The notes below the pieces were generated by a model that was not told the origin of the DNA, did no database searches, and worked only from the letters and a program-made list of their open reading frames with translations. From Aptenodytes patagonicus (taxonomy: Eukaryota; Chordata; Aves; Sphenisciformes; Spheniscidae): DNA of 64,000 nt. The stretch covers positions 8,501,501-8,565,500 of the forward strand of contig NC_134963.1 of assembly GCF_965638725.1 (NCBI RefSeq). The letters are read 5' to 3'. Made by a program: the position numbers and the translations under genes. Of the stretch, positions 12,101-22,129 are shown piece by piece. The first letter of the stretch is position 1. The number at the start of each line of letters is the position of its first letter.

Positions 12101-12495
12101 TGTGGCTGTGGTGGGATGTGAAGCCATGTCACAAGCGTGGGATGGTGTCTAGCAAAGCTGCCTGGCAGCGTGGTTTGCAGTGTTTCATACAGGGGCGATT
12201 CAGTGCGTTCATTTATGTGTGTCAGATCTTCAGGGCATTGGCCCTGTTCCGGGGGGCATGTGTTGAAACACGTGATGGCCCGTTTCAGTCTCCCTGCAGT
12301 GGCCTAGCTGACTAACTGGCTGCTCTTGCCTTCCTCTTGGCAGACACCTCCCCGCTGGCCGTGGAAGCAGCCAAGCGAGACTTATGTGCCTGTGGATTTG
12401 AATGCTGGGAGACCAATATCGGGGCCCCTGGAGTGACCCTGCACTCCTCCTCGTCTTTAAACGCTGAAGTGCTCCACACGCTCTCCGAGAGTTAA
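48..12495 (+). CDS. MVK: Mevalonate kinase, complete, ten coding exons
   Basis: MVK phosphorylates mevalonate with ATP to 5-phosphomevalonate, early in isoprenoid and sterol synthesis (cytosol/peroxisome; GHMP kinase family). The coding sequence joins 48-125, 217-364, 1444-1591, 2848-3003, 5985-6088, 7154-7199, 7975-8065, 8529-8645, 11846-11999 and 12344-12495: 1194 nt, 397 residues plus stop, against 396 in human. Visible motifs: N-terminal SAPGK with Lys13, HGEH at 17-20, the nucleotide-binding GLGSSAAY at 143-150 (Ser146/Ser147), Glu194 in QGER, the catalytic-base Asp205 in GVDNAV, and the glycine-rich GAGGGGCG at 334-341. The ATG at 48 has a purine at -3 and puts Lys13 exactly where human has it; the frame stays open upstream, so a longer N-terminus is not excluded but unlikely. 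All intron positions and phases agree with human MVK. Intron 2 has a GC donor. The upstream neighbour in vertebrates, MMAB, would lie off the left edge. Confidence 0.97.
217..364 (+). CDS. MVK: MVK coding exon 2 (residues 27-76)
   Basis: The acceptor is CTCGCAG|GCGG. The exon encodes [15 protein letters not shown] and the following strand, ending with a split codon (phase 1). At 148 nt it equals the human exon. The 3' boundary is followed by GCAAGC rather than GT. The acceptor at 216 sits behind an intron of only 91 bp. Confidence 0.95.
365..366 (+). other. MVK: Non-canonical GC splice donor of MVK intron 2
   Basis: The exon-intron junction reads GCAG|GCAAGC, close to the known consensus of GC-AG introns (AG|GCAAGT). 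No GT near this position would keep the 148-nt exon and the phase needed by the next exon. A T-to-C sequence variant is the alternative. Confidence 0.85.
367..1443 (+). other. MVK intron 2
   Basis: No gene is seen here. The 5' part is CpG-rich. A C-run at about 472-495 is followed by GCAG at 496-499, which forms a cryptic acceptor in the right sense. The rest is ordinary intron sequence ending in a pyrimidine-rich tract and CCATAG at 1438-1443. Confidence 0.8.
1444..1591 (+). CDS. MVK: MVK coding exon 3 (residues 76-125)
   Basis: The acceptor is TTCCATAG and the donor TATGG|GTAAGG. The exon encodes the variable helical region ([14 protein letters not shown]... then [14 protein letters not shown]). 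It is 148 nt against 145 in human, so it carries one extra codon and accounts for the whole length difference between the proteins. The exon ends in phase 2. Confidence 0.94.
1592..2847 (+). other. MVK intron 3
   Basis: No gene, RNA or recognisable mobile element is seen. The intron runs from GTAAGG to GTTTCAG. Short open frames inside lack splice-compatible phase and resemblance to any family. Confidence 0.75.
2848..3003 (+). CDS. MVK: MVK coding exon 4 (residues 125-177)
   Basis: This exon encodes [20 protein letters not shown], the GHMP-kinase nucleotide-binding loop with Ser146 and Ser147, then the [10 protein letters not shown] helix. It is 156 nt, as in human. The acceptor is GTTTCAG and the donor GCCAG|GTAACG. 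The terminal arginine codon is split across the next intron. Confidence 0.97.
3004..5984 (+). other. MVK intron 4
   Basis: This is a 2.98-kb intron with AT-rich and pyrimidine-rich parts. It carries one CR1-like fragment near 4517-4580, annotated separately. I see no other gene or RNA. It ends in a pyrimidine-rich tract and TTTCAG. Confidence 0.75.
4517..4580 (-). mobile_element. CR1 LINE 3'-end fragment, internally inverted
   Basis: The repeated AATCATAGAATCATAG at the left and AAGATCATCGAGTCCAACC at the right are the reverse complement of the 3' end of avian CR1 retroposons, which end in ATTCTATGA repeats. The middle, about 4532-4560 (GGTCTTTTCCAACCTCAATG), is in the opposite, sense orientation. 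Turning that piece round restores the usual order. Homology beyond 4580 is unclear. CR1 is the dominant retroposon of birds and is common in other reptiles. Confidence 0.7.
5985..6088 (+). CDS. MVK: MVK coding exon 5 (residues 177-212)
   Basis: This exon encodes [19 protein letters not shown] and then [14 protein letters not shown]. It carries Glu194, which helps bind Mg-ATP, and Asp205, the catalytic base (human Glu193 and Asp204). It is 104 nt, as in human; the acceptor is CTTTCAG and the donor TGGG|GTATGT. Confidence 0.97.
6089..7153 (+). other. MVK intron 5
   Basis: No gene is seen. The intron contains a T17 run at 6831-6847 and a patch with little C around 6880-6900. It ends TTACTTTAG. 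Confidence 0.75.
7154..7199 (+). CDS. MVK: MVK coding exon 6 (residues 212-227)
   Basis: This 46-nt mini-exon encodes [16 protein letters not shown] and is identical in length and phase to the human exon. The acceptor is ACTTTAG and the donor AAGAG|GTAATA. It is too short to be found without the family comparison. Confidence 0.95.
7200..7974 (+). other. MVK intron 6
   Basis: Ordinary intron sequence from GTAATA to TTCTTCCAG. I see no embedded gene, RNA or repeat. Confidence 0.75.
7975..8065 (+). CDS. MVK: MVK coding exon 7 (residues 227-257)
   Basis: This exon encodes [20 protein letters not shown] followed by VKEKILK, a core GHMP-kinase strand and helix. It is 91 nt, as in human. The acceptor CTTCCAG is strong. 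The donor AAG|GTGCAG is weak beyond the obligatory GT. Confidence 0.96.
8066..8528 (+). other. MVK intron 7
   Basis: A 463-bp GC-moderate intron ending CCCCCTTCTCAG. Nothing else is seen. Confidence 0.75.
8529..8645 (+). CDS. MVK: MVK coding exon 8 (residues 258-296)
   Basis: This exon encodes [20 protein letters not shown] and continues to SPEYYPVLE. It is 117 nt and phase 0 at both ends, as in human. The isoleucine in SIDAIS matches the human residue (Ile268) altered in mevalonate-kinase deficiency. Confidence 0.96.
8646..11845 (+). other. MVK intron 8 (3.2 kb)
   Basis: This is the longest MVK intron. It contains an alternating T/A microsatellite at 10096-10112 and otherwise GC-moderate sequence. 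Open frames up to 223 codons on the minus strand show no recognisable domain and lack matching splice context. I see no RNA gene. Confidence 0.7.
10096..10112. repeat. (TA)n microsatellite
   Basis: Seventeen bases of uninterrupted alternating T and A inside MVK intron 8. Confidence 0.9.
11846..11999 (+). CDS. MVK: MVK coding exon 9 (residues 297-348)
   Basis: This exon encodes [20 protein letters not shown] and then [20 protein letters not shown], the third GHMP-kinase motif that closes over the phosphate. It is 154 nt, as in human. The acceptor is GCTTTTAG and the donor ACCAG|GTCAGT. Confidence 0.97.
12000..12343 (+). other. MVK intron 9
   Basis: A 344-bp intron from GTCAGT to CTTGGCAG with no other feature. 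Confidence 0.75.
12344..12495 (+). CDS. MVK: MVK coding exon 10 with stop (residues 348-397)
   Basis: This exon encodes [20 protein letters not shown] and the C-terminal helix, ending LHTLSES and TAA at 12493-12495. It is 152 nt including the stop, as in human. Val378 corresponds to human Val377, the common site of mild mevalonate-kinase deficiency. Confidence 0.96.
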
Positions 12496-14386
12496 GCTTC
12501 TGCCTCTGGCAAGACTGAGCTCTTGGCACCATGTCCTCGGAGCGATAGCTGTGCATGCCCTGATGCCTGGAAACTTCTCTCCTGCTCTCCTGTGTGGCTG
12601 TGGGCCTCTAGTTGCAGGTGCAGAGCCAATTTTGGGCCTGGTGTCACTGGGAGTGGGGGCTACAATGAGGACCCCGGAGCAACTGCTTGCACTTGGGCTA
12701 GGTGCGAGTTTGACCCAGGCTCTCAAAATCCTGTTTTGAATTTACTTACTCAACTGCTGTGCTAATCCCAAGGGGCAGGAGGAGAGGGTCTTGGCTGGAT
12801 TCCAGCGTGGATAATGACACTTTGCTTGGTTCTGCTGCTTCAGATGCATGTGGTGTCTCTTCCCTTCTCCCCGGGCGGGCAAGCGAGGCTGGCAAGGTGG
12901 ATGTGCAGAGCGCTTTGACATTTTTGGGTGAAAAGTGTCTTGGCAGCTCAGGGCTTGACACTCGGGTCTCCATTTCTCCTGGACTGCAATTCATGGTGGA
13001 GAGGAAACCTTTAAATACAGCTCTTACCTGGTACTAATTAAGAGTTGGATAACTAAAATGAAAGAAACAGCACATTTTTAGTGATATTATCACTGTTCTC
13101 ACTCTTTCCCATAATCTCTGCCTGGGCTGGTGAGCAGGGTCCCATAGCCAGACTCTGGTTTCTGTTCACATGCTCGAGGTCTGGTTCAAACAGCAACTGT
13201 CACCTGCAAGGAGGGTGGCTAAAGGGCAAGGGAAGTCTTAAAACTTCTACTTGCGATAGCTGTTCTGGGATGTCTCACGCTTCAGTCTCAAACGAGCATG
13301 TCCTTGACCCTGCCTGTTGTGTTGGGTGTGTAAAACATGCCGCTGCCAGGGCGGGGGGAGACTGGGGGTGGAGGGGGGGGGGGGGTCAGTGTCAGAGCAG
13401 GCACAGATTTGTTTTAGTTTTGAAGCAATTGTTTTTAAGTAGAAAAAAAAAAACAAACCCAAACGCCCACCTCCTCAAAAGCTGACCTTAACTTGCAATT
13501 GGCAAACTATAAAACCTAAATGCATTTGAACTTATTACGCAAATGTAAATGCAGTTTTTACTGTTGAAATTTTAATGAGTTGTACCACAGAACTAAAGGG
13601 AACTGGCAGGTAAGTGTCTGAAGCCAGAGTATCTCGAAGTAATAAGCTGACTCTTAGTGGCTGTGGTCTCTTCTATAACTGCCAAAGAGATTTTATCATT
13701 GTTTTGTTTGTCTGGGATTTTTTTTTGTGGGGTTTTGGTTTTTTTTTTTTGAAGTGTAGCCCTGTTCAAGAAGTGCTTCGTTCAAAGCTGAGTAATAAAT
13801 TGGCGGGGGGGGGGAGCTTGCCTTCCTCTTCCAGTGCAGGAATAAAAAAAATCAAGTATAAGAAGTTGAGATGTGCTAGCTCTAAAATCCAGGCATCGTG
13901 ATGACCAACTTTAGTTCACTGATCAGATGTAAAACTGTCTCTGGTTTTAATAAATTGGTGGGGTTTTTTATGTGCAAAGTGTTCTTTGATAATTATGCTG
14001 GATACAAAAGGAAAAAAGTACCTTACACTGCTTCAGTAAAAACAGGTTTCAGATGCTGGGTTTCTACATGTCTAATTACAATTGCAGTTTGCATCCAAGA
14101 ACGGCTTTACACTAATCACAAGTCAGAAAACCTGATAAATAATTTACCACTTTCTAATACAGTGTAATCAATGTGCGTATCTGGAAGTGTGTTGACTCTA
14201 TAACCGCTTAAATGTGTCTGTAGTTTCTCCCGGTTAGCGCAAAGAAATGCCAAATTCAGCGCAAAAAAAACTTCGCTTCAAAACAACGTGTCTGGGGCTG
14301 ATGCTCATCAGCTGCTTCCCTTGGAAGACGGCCTCGCAGTCACAGTGCGAGTGCTGGAGGAGTACGGAGGAAAAGGACGGAATAAA
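12496..14386 (+). other. MVK: MVK 3' UTR and candidate polyadenylation region
   Basis: After the stop the sequence has no further recognisable coding region and becomes AT-rich beyond 13.0 kb. AATAAA hexamers lie at 13794-13799, 13841-13846, 13949-13954 and 14381-14386. The one at 13949 has a GU-rich stretch just downstream (GGTGGGGTTTTTTATGTG). The one at 14381 is followed by GGTGGTT near 14425. Which one is used cannot be told from the sequence; more than one may be. Confidence 0.5.
13949..13954 (+). terminator. Candidate poly(A) signal for MVK
   Basis: AATAAA with a GU/U-rich element within 30 bases downstream. It is one of four canonical hexamers in the likely 3' UTR. Confidence 0.4.
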
Positions 14387-16920
14387 AACTTTGATTTGCT
14401 CGTTTAAATCATAATTAAAGCTGGTGGTTTAAATAGACCAACTGACCAGCTCAGATCGGTGTGGGGGCCTCCTGTTACCATCCCGCTGAGCCGCCCGTGC
14501 CCTTCACTGAAGAGCGGAGCATGCCGAGCGTGCTGTCCCTGCTTCGCTTTTCATCTCCTAGCCCTGGCAGGGCGGTAGTGGGAGGCCTCGGCTCTACCCA
14601 GAACACGCGCTGCAGGATCCTGCAAACTGGGACGCTTTTGCCTGCAGACTTTCAGCCTTCTCTTGCCAGCCTCTGGTTTGTTTGTGGGTGTGATGGAGGT
14701 GCAGAAGTGACAGAGAGAAAGATGGTGGCTGAGACGTGTGAGTGATCTGAATTGTGGTGGGGCGCAGCATTGCGGCACACGCAGCAGGTGCAAGCTTCCC
14801 TTCCCAGGAAGGCTCCGGCTACCTCCAGAGGTTTCCTCTAGCCTCTGCTTGTCCTGCTCTGCTCCCTGTCAGAGTGGAGGTGGGCAATATTCCCAGGCTG
14901 AGTGAGGGTTTGTGGCAGCAACTACCCCATCCTGGCGTGGGGGGGCAGAGGGTGACCCTGGGCTGGGGTCTGTGGGACTCTGCTGCAGGAAGGGCCCCGC
15001 TCCGCGCTGCCCCTGGCCCGGGGCAATGCAGGCAGGGGGGGCAGCGGGAGTGCCCCTGGGCAGGATGCTGCCCAACTTGATGCCGGGGCTTTGCCAGAGC
15101 CGGGCTCTGCTTTCCCTGTGCCGCGGGGGCCAGAACTGCCGAAGTCAGCAGCTGGAGCCAGTCCCAATTTGTTAGAAGTAAGCACGGATTTTGCATCCAT
15201 CTGTGAGCATGGGAGCGCCCGCTCCCTCCTTTCTCTGTTCTCCCTCCCCGGCTTTGCAGGGGCCTCGCTAGAAGCACTGTGATAACGGGGGGGGGGGGGG
15301 GGGCATTTGGCACGTACCCAACCTCAACTTTTGCACAGGAATCACCTCTTTGGTTGCACCAACTTGCAACCACCTCCTGCAATTCCTTGAGCTTTGCAGT
15401 GGGGATGGGGGGGGGGATGCAGGGGACCCCATCCCTGCGCCTCGGGCAGCTGTGGGCAGCAGGGGCGGCTGCTCCCCCAGGACGGCCATGCCCTGCAGGG
15501 GCACGGTGGGTGCAGAAGGAGACACAGCCCTGTCTCTCCCTGCAGTTTGCTGTTTTGGGAGCAAAATTGAAGCACAAATTGAGCCCGGCGAGCGTGTTCT
15601 CCCCACAGACTCGCCCTTCTCTTCCCCCAGCCACACCACGAACACACGAGTGCTTTCCCGTCTGCGCTGCCCCATCTGCTCTCTCTGGTCTCGTTTTACA
15701 GATGTGCAGCGGAGCAGCGATTGCTGCTGAAGGATTAGCCTGGTAATTTGGCTAATTTTTCTTGAGCTTCATTTTTCACATTATGAGCTTTGCAGAAAGA
15801 CTAACGATCCTGGGTTTGCCTCTAATAGCCAGCACAGGAGCAGGGAGGGGAAGCTGCACTCCATCCTTTTGCAAAAAAATAAAATAAAAGATGCATCAAG
15901 GCACCGGGGAGCGTGCCTTCCCCCCGGGTCAGGCTGGCGTGGGCGAGCGTGGGGCTGCAGGCGGCCTGGCCGGCAGCAGCGGGGGAGACGGGGGGGCTTT
16001 CCTTCGCTGCGGGACCCGGCGATAGCTGGCGGCCACTGGTGTTTCTTGCCAGAAAAAAGGGAAACGCTCTGTATAAAACAAATCTTTCAAACCCTTTCTT
16101 TTCCTTCGCTGCCTGCGGATGCTGCCAGTGCACGGGGCAGCATCGCTGCTGCGGTGTCCGCAGCGAGCGGGCAGCGCTGGGGCGTCTCACCGCCCTGGGC
16201 CAGCTCCCGTCCCCCACCCAGTGGGTCTCCACCCTGACCTGAGACCGTGCCGCTCGCTGCCTGTGGGGGCCGGCTGGGTGCTGCCCGTCCCCTGCCAGGC
16301 AGAGATGGTATTATTTTCTTTTAAATCCGTGTCAGCAGCGGCTTCTTTCTGCTCCGGTGAATAGATGCTGAAGAGGCAGTGACATTATTTGAGATAACAG
16401 AGAGAACAGAAAAAGGGTCAGTGAGAGAGGAAATGTCACCGCGCAGCCACAGTGGGGGCGGGGGGCTGTTCGGGACCCTCAGGGCTCCCTGCTGCTCCCG
16501 GGGTCCCTCCTGGGGACAGGGGGGGGAGTGGGGCCAGGGGACCCCTCCTGCGTGGCTGGCAGGGCTCAGCGCTGTGTGTTGTGTGCTTGGCTCTGTGCAG
16601 GGAGCCTGAAGGGCTCGGGACATCTGGGGGTCCCCTCTGGGTGCTGCCCCGTGCCCCCAGGAGGACCAGGGGCTCCTGGGCGAGCCGGGATCCCCCTCAG
16701 TGCCATTTCAAGGGCAGTTTGCAGATCTTGCATGTGCCGCTGCAGAAGGGCTCCCTGTGCCCTCTGCCGCCCCAGTGCCGGGGATTTCGGGGCTCCCTCC
16801 TTCCCGGGGTCTAGCCGGGACTCGGCACCGACCATGTGGGGTGCCCAGCTGCACCCTGGCGAGGCGAGCGCCTGCGGGGAGCCCGTCCCCCCCGTCTCTC
16901 CCTTCCCTCTCCCCTCCCGG
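14387..16920. other. GC-rich intergenic stretch
   Basis: I find no gene here. The sequence is GC-rich with a G17 run at 15287-15303. A small AT-rich pocket at about 15735-15835 could be a regulatory element. Long open frames on both strands overlap one another and look like by-products of GC content. Confidence 0.6.
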
Positions 16921-17520
16921 CACGCTGAAGGTTTTGAAAGTTAAGTATTACCGTCTGCTTTGTTGTTGCCTAACTACGACAGACAAATTGAGAACTAGTT
17001 GTCAAAATGTCAGTGCACAACAAATCAACATTCAAAATGAGTCTCAGCACTATGTGGTGTATAATTAAAAAAAAATCCTTTTTAGAAATTTCAGCAAGCG
17101 TTGGCTCCGCTTTATATTTGTCTGTGTGATTAATAAAGGCAGCTAATTTTCAGACTTTAAAAACAGCTAGAAAATAGCTCCTAATTACATATTAGGTTCC
17201 AAGCGGCCCCCGCTGAGCGAGGCTGGTATTGGTGGGCCAGAGAATTTGGCAGGGGCTTAATTACATTCTGAGCATCATCTAATTTTAGTTAAATGTAATG
17301 TAATCAGCAGCAGATGTCTGAAATAAAATATGAATTATGAATATGATGAAATTTCATTCTTGAATAAAAAAGTAATTTGCTATTTAGTTCATTAAAGTCG
17401 CAGAGGTTTATTAGGGAGCAGGTATACGGTGCGGCTGGGTTGTATTAAAATGATATTTCAGAGAGAGTAGGAAATTGCATTAAAGGTGCTAAAATATTCC
17501 GCCGGGACGATGCGCCGGTT
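16921..17520. promoter_or_regulatory. Candidate conserved non-coding element A
   Basis: This 600-bp AT-rich island in GC-rich DNA holds repeated homeodomain words (CTAATTAC, TTAATTACATT, TAATCAG), a proneural-type E-box CAGATG in GCAGCAGATGTCTG near 17290, and a 12-bp perfect palindrome ATGAAATTTCAT at 17346-17357. This texture is typical of vertebrate developmental enhancers. Conservation cannot be tested here. Confidence 0.4.
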
Positions 17521-18390
17521 GGGAATTAACATTTACAAAAATAACGGAGCCTCTGGGCTGCCGCCAGCCCCCAGTGCCTGCAGTTGGCTCCGGAGCTTCT
17601 CATTTATGCAAGGTGACGTCCCGCATCCCGGGGCGGCCCCGGGGACCCGCTCCCGCCGTCCTGCCCCAGGCATCCCAGGGCGCACCCGGGCTCGCCACGC
17701 TGATGGGCTCAGCTGTTTCCCCCGTTATTTGGGGGGGACAAGAGTCCCCGGCGCATCCCCAATGCAGGCGTCCCTGTGCCACGCGAGCGCGGGTGTGGGG
17801 CCATCGAGCTGGGCTCCGCATGCCTTTTTCCAGCTTGGCCAGGAGAGCGAAGCATCAATTCGCCCGTCGGCTCCGGGGCCGCGGCAGATCCCCACGGGAC
17901 GCTGTCGCCTGGACATCTCTCCCCGCAGCATCCTCTGCGGTTTCAGCGCTGAAGTTTAAATTGCTTTCCTCTGTTCCTCGGTGGCCCGGACTGACAGATA
18001 AGCATCTTCTGGAGAGGGAGAAGGATGGCGTGTTCATTATTTCCTTGTATTACAGATGCTGTCATTTTAATCCCTCCTGGATGCCGGGAGAAAGGCTGCG
18101 CCTGGGCACCAGCTTAAAGTCCTGCCCGCTTCCCAAATGTAGTCTCCAAAGAACAGCCTGCGGCTGATTCCTCCTGCACACGGCAGGCGAGCGCAGAGGA
18201 AAGCCCTGCTCGCCACGACGTGCCAGCAGCAGCAGGCAGCATCCCTGTCTGCCGAGTCCCGGCGGCTCTGGCGTGCCCGGCATGGGTGATGCTCATCGGC
18301 GAGCACCGGTGTCGGTGCCGGCGCGGGCGCTTGTGGTGCAGCCGGGCTGCCACGCTCGCTCGTGTGGGTTAGCAGTCCTCCCTCTTCTAT
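17521..18390. other. GC-rich spacer
   Basis: CpG-containing GC-rich sequence with overlapping open frames on both strands. No gene is recognised. Confidence 0.55.
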
Positions 18391-18660
18391 TCATCAAGGG
18401 CATGACAGCTAAAATTCATTTGAAGATGAAGAAAGTGCCGGCTAATCCTTTCTGTGAGACAGTGATAGACTAGCGGCTCGGGAAGAATTGCACAGCAGTA
18501 ATGAAATTAGGCTAAAACTGCTGGCGGATAGCAGATAATTGCCCTTGTCTGTCATGAGGAATAACATCTCCCAAATCCAACACAATGATTGTTAAAGTTG
18601 CAGGAATTTATTTTATTTTATTTATTTTATGGGTTTGGGTTTGGCTTTCCAAAGGCCTTT
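18391..18660. promoter_or_regulatory. Candidate conserved non-coding element B
   Basis: An AT-rich block with MEIS-type TGACAG and CTGTCA, homeodomain words (TAATGAAATTAGG) and an inverted pair of SOX half-sites ACAAT-G-ATTGT at 18582-18592. It ends in a T/A-rich TTTTA repeat. The assignment is by texture only. Confidence 0.35.
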
Positions 18661-21530
18661 CCCAGAAAAAAAAAAATGAGCAGGAGCGGCATGCTCTCCT
18701 CCTGCCTTCCTCGGGCGCCTCCGCCGCTGCAGCTCGTTAGCCTTGACGAAGCAGGCGTGCACACACCATCGCCGTGATGCCGAGGACACCCCGACGTGGG
18801 ACCCTGCTGGGGACTGTTCCCGGGGTGCAGGAGATGAGCCAGCCGGCATGCTGTGCTGTTGCTCGGTGCCGGCACCTCAGGTTTGCAGGTGCGGGGAGTC
18901 GGTGGCGGTGCTGCTACCGGTCCGTCCCCCGCTCCCGCTGGCCTTGCTGGCAGGACCCCGTGCTTTCCAGGGGGGATCCGTCCCCCAACGCGAGGGTCCT
19001 GCCTGGCCCTGCCTGCCCCAGCAGGAGCTGCCTGCACGGTGCTGGAGCCGGTGCTGGGGTGGGTGCCGGTGCCGGGGTGGACATGCAAGCCCCAGCACCA
19101 CGTCAGGGCTGACCACCAGCCATTTATTTTGTAATTTATGGGGGGCGGCAGGCAGCACAGCACGGGTGAGTGAGTGCACTGGCCGGCAACTGCGATGTTT
19201 TATACGGGAGGGCTGGCACGGGTAATTTACTGCGGCCGGCAATAACATATTTCACTTTCCGTCTCCCAGATGAAGATTACTTGTGTTTGAAAGTGCCTGA
19301 ACACACACTCAATTCTGCTTAAATGCTTGCAGCCAGCCGAGCGCGGATCGTCCCGGTGGCACGGCTGGCTCAGCCCTGCACTGGGGTGGCACAGGGATGA
19401 GGATAGGGACAGGGATGGGGATGGGGACAGGCTGGACCATAGCCTGTGCACCCATTGGAGAGGCCCATGGCACTGGGGAAACAAACCTGCAAGCACCCGG
19501 CGCAGCGGCTGGAAATACTCAATGCACCTTCCCTGACATTTAATCCGGCCGGGCAAGGAGCTCCGTGGCATTTCTGAGAGGGACTCGGGAAAGGTCAGGG
19601 GGTGGAAAAGGTTGGCAGGGTCAGTGCTCCCGCCTCGCCCCGCGGCTCCTCCTGACCCCCCCGGATAGCCGCAGCACAGACACCACATCAGCTGAATATC
19701 GGCTGCCAACGGCCAGCGCCGGCACGCTGGGAAGCGCCGCGTGCTATCCCGGGGATGTCTGAGCCACCTGAGCAATGGGTCGGAACACACAGGGGGGGGT
19801 CACATCTGCACCCCTGGAAAACGTCCCTGTGAGACGCGGGGTGCGGAGGGCAGGAGCTGGGACTGTGGCAGTGGGCGAATGGCCGCACCACCCACACAGG
19901 CGCCAGGTGGGTGCTGCGGGGTCTTGGGGCGAGAGGAGGTGGGTAGTGGGGAGCTCCTACGCCCGGCACCAGGGGAACAGAGCTGGGTGGCAGCTTGGCA
20001 AGTGGTCGGAGGAGATGTGAAGCGTCCTGTCCCTGATGCTGTGGTTAGGCAGGAACAGCTATAATGCTCTTTCTCCATCTCTTTTTTTTTTTTAAATTAG
20101 CAGGACTAACATCCAGCCAGGCGCAGAGGACGAGGGGCTCAGAGTGATGGGGGGGACAGACAGCAGGGCCGTGCTGCCGGGGCCATGGGGCCATGCCGGC
20201 CCCGGCTGCCCTGGACCCACCACGGGCTCAGCTTTGCTGGGTGGCAGCCTGGTTTGGGCATGAGGCTGCCGGCACGGGGCTGAGACCGGTGCTGCCGGGG
20301 AGCGGAGGGGAGCCAGCATGGCTGCTTGGACAGGGCCGTGGGCATCCTCCTGCGTGGGGGACGCTCCAATGCAAAGGCCAAAAGAGCAATGCTCGCTTCG
20401 TGGGCTTTTTAAAACCCTGGCTCGCTCTCTCCTCCCGAGGTCGGCTCTGTTCATCGACTCCTCCCCTCATGGTGTGCACATCTGCCGGCAAGACGCGGGA
20501 TTTCTGCAGCTCCCTGGGTGGGAAGAGGTGTGCTGTGCCCTGAAATAATGAGGAGCCAATGCTGGCTTCAGCCTCCAGAAGCAAAACTTAGCGGGATGCT
20601 GATGCCGAGGTGTGAGCGGAGGGGATGGGGAGCCCATGTGGGGCTGGACCCCATCCAGCTCCCGCTGCCCTTGCCGACGGCCCCGGGTGGGCTCCGGCTG
20701 CGGGCAGAGATGAGGTGTGGGTGCAGGAGCCCCAAGGCTGCGCCGGCCCCACTGAGCCCCTCAGCACCCCACGGAGGGGCTGCCGGGACCGGAGCTGTGG
20801 TGCTCTGCACACCGTCCTGGGAGCTGCCGCTGCTCCTGCCAGCGCTGGCACGTCTCTCCAGCGCTCCCCGGCGCGGCGCTTTCGTTAATGGATGCTAATG
20901 TGTCACCCAGCCCATTTGTCTTCATTTGGTGCCAGCCAGCGGCATGCGGGGACGCAGCCAGGGCCGGGCATGCAGCCCTGCTGCCCGCCCCGCACGGCTC
21001 AGCCCATCCCGGCACCGACACCGGCATGCTGGCATTGGTGTGGCCGGTGCAACCAAAACTGGTCAACGATGCCCAGCCCATTCCCACATGTGCATCCCAG
21101 GGAGCATCCCCAGTCACTTTGCAGGCGTGGGACTGCCAGCCTGAGACCCCGGCAGGGCTGGGGGGACCTGTGGGTGAACCCCGTCGTCTGCCACACAGCC
21201 TGCACCTCTCTGTGCCACAGTGCCTGCCGATCCTGTGTCCCGGTGTCCCCATGGCAGCACTGGTGGGATTTTGGTCTGGGTCTGAGCTGGAGAGTGGGGA
21301 ACATTGAGCCCGTGTGACTCTGGGCTCATGGGATTAAATGGGAGCTGGGAATGGCTTTTGGGGCACGGTGAGGCTGGGATGGGACGGGCTGGCCCGAAGG
21401 CTCCCGTTGACTCCCCGTGGTCACCCACGGCCAACCGTCATCCTCCTGCGGTGGCTGTGCACGAGGGGGACCGCGACGCTGCCGCCACATCCTGCCGGAT
21501 TCCAGGATGGTGCCTCTCCACTGGAGCTGC
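18661..21530. other. GC-rich spacer with small AT-rich pockets
   Basis: No gene is found. AT-rich pockets lie at about 19111-19145 and 19215-19330. A degenerate GGGATG/GGGACA hexamer repeat lies at 19394-19432. Overlapping open frames on both strands show no domain. Confidence 0.5.
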
Positions 21531-21800
21531 TGGTGGGTAATTTCTGATTAAGGATTACTGTACCATCGGCTTCAGTTTGATTGCAGATGTTTTTAATTAT
21601 ATCGTATAAGATCGTATTATGTAATTGCATTTATCTGATTGAAGCCTTAATTGTAGGATTTCATAATGGTATGACTGGGTAAATATACCATTGCGTCTGT
21701 TGTCCCCCAATGAAAATTAGGTGCTTCATGTCTTTATTGCATTATCCTGGAGAGGAGTTTAAATTGGGAAGAAAGAAATTAGGAGAGAGAGAAGAAAGGA
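21531..21800. promoter_or_regulatory. Candidate conserved non-coding element C
   Basis: An AT-rich island with an OTX/CRX-type GGATTA in ATTAAGGATTACTG, then GATTGCAGATG, TTTTTAATTATAT, TGTAATTGCATTTATC and CCTTAATTGTAGG. The density of homeodomain and E-box words in a sharply bounded block suggests an enhancer. Confidence 0.4.
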
Positions 21801-22129
21801 AAGGCGACTTGGTCCTCACAGTCCTGGTGAGCGTGGTCCCCTTCCCGGCGTGGGGACACGCGGGACGTGCTGTGGTACCCGGGCTCTGCGCTCTGCCGGC
21901 TGGAGCCACCGGTGGCTGCCGGAGCACCGGCTCCTGCCTGAGCATCGCCTCCGGCCGGGCATCCCTGCCCAGGGGCAGCCGGGGCGGGCAGAGCCAGGCA
22001 GAGCCTGGCCTGGGGCACAGCCGAGGTCCCGACGGCGTCGCGGTTCTGCCGGCCCCGGCTGCAGGCCCGTGCCGGGGGCTGAACTGCCCTTCACCTCGGT
22101 GCTGGGATGCAGCAGCCTGGGTTTCCTGC
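21801..22129. other. GC-rich spacer
   Basis: I see nothing beyond GC-rich sequence with overlapping open frames. Confidence 0.5.
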
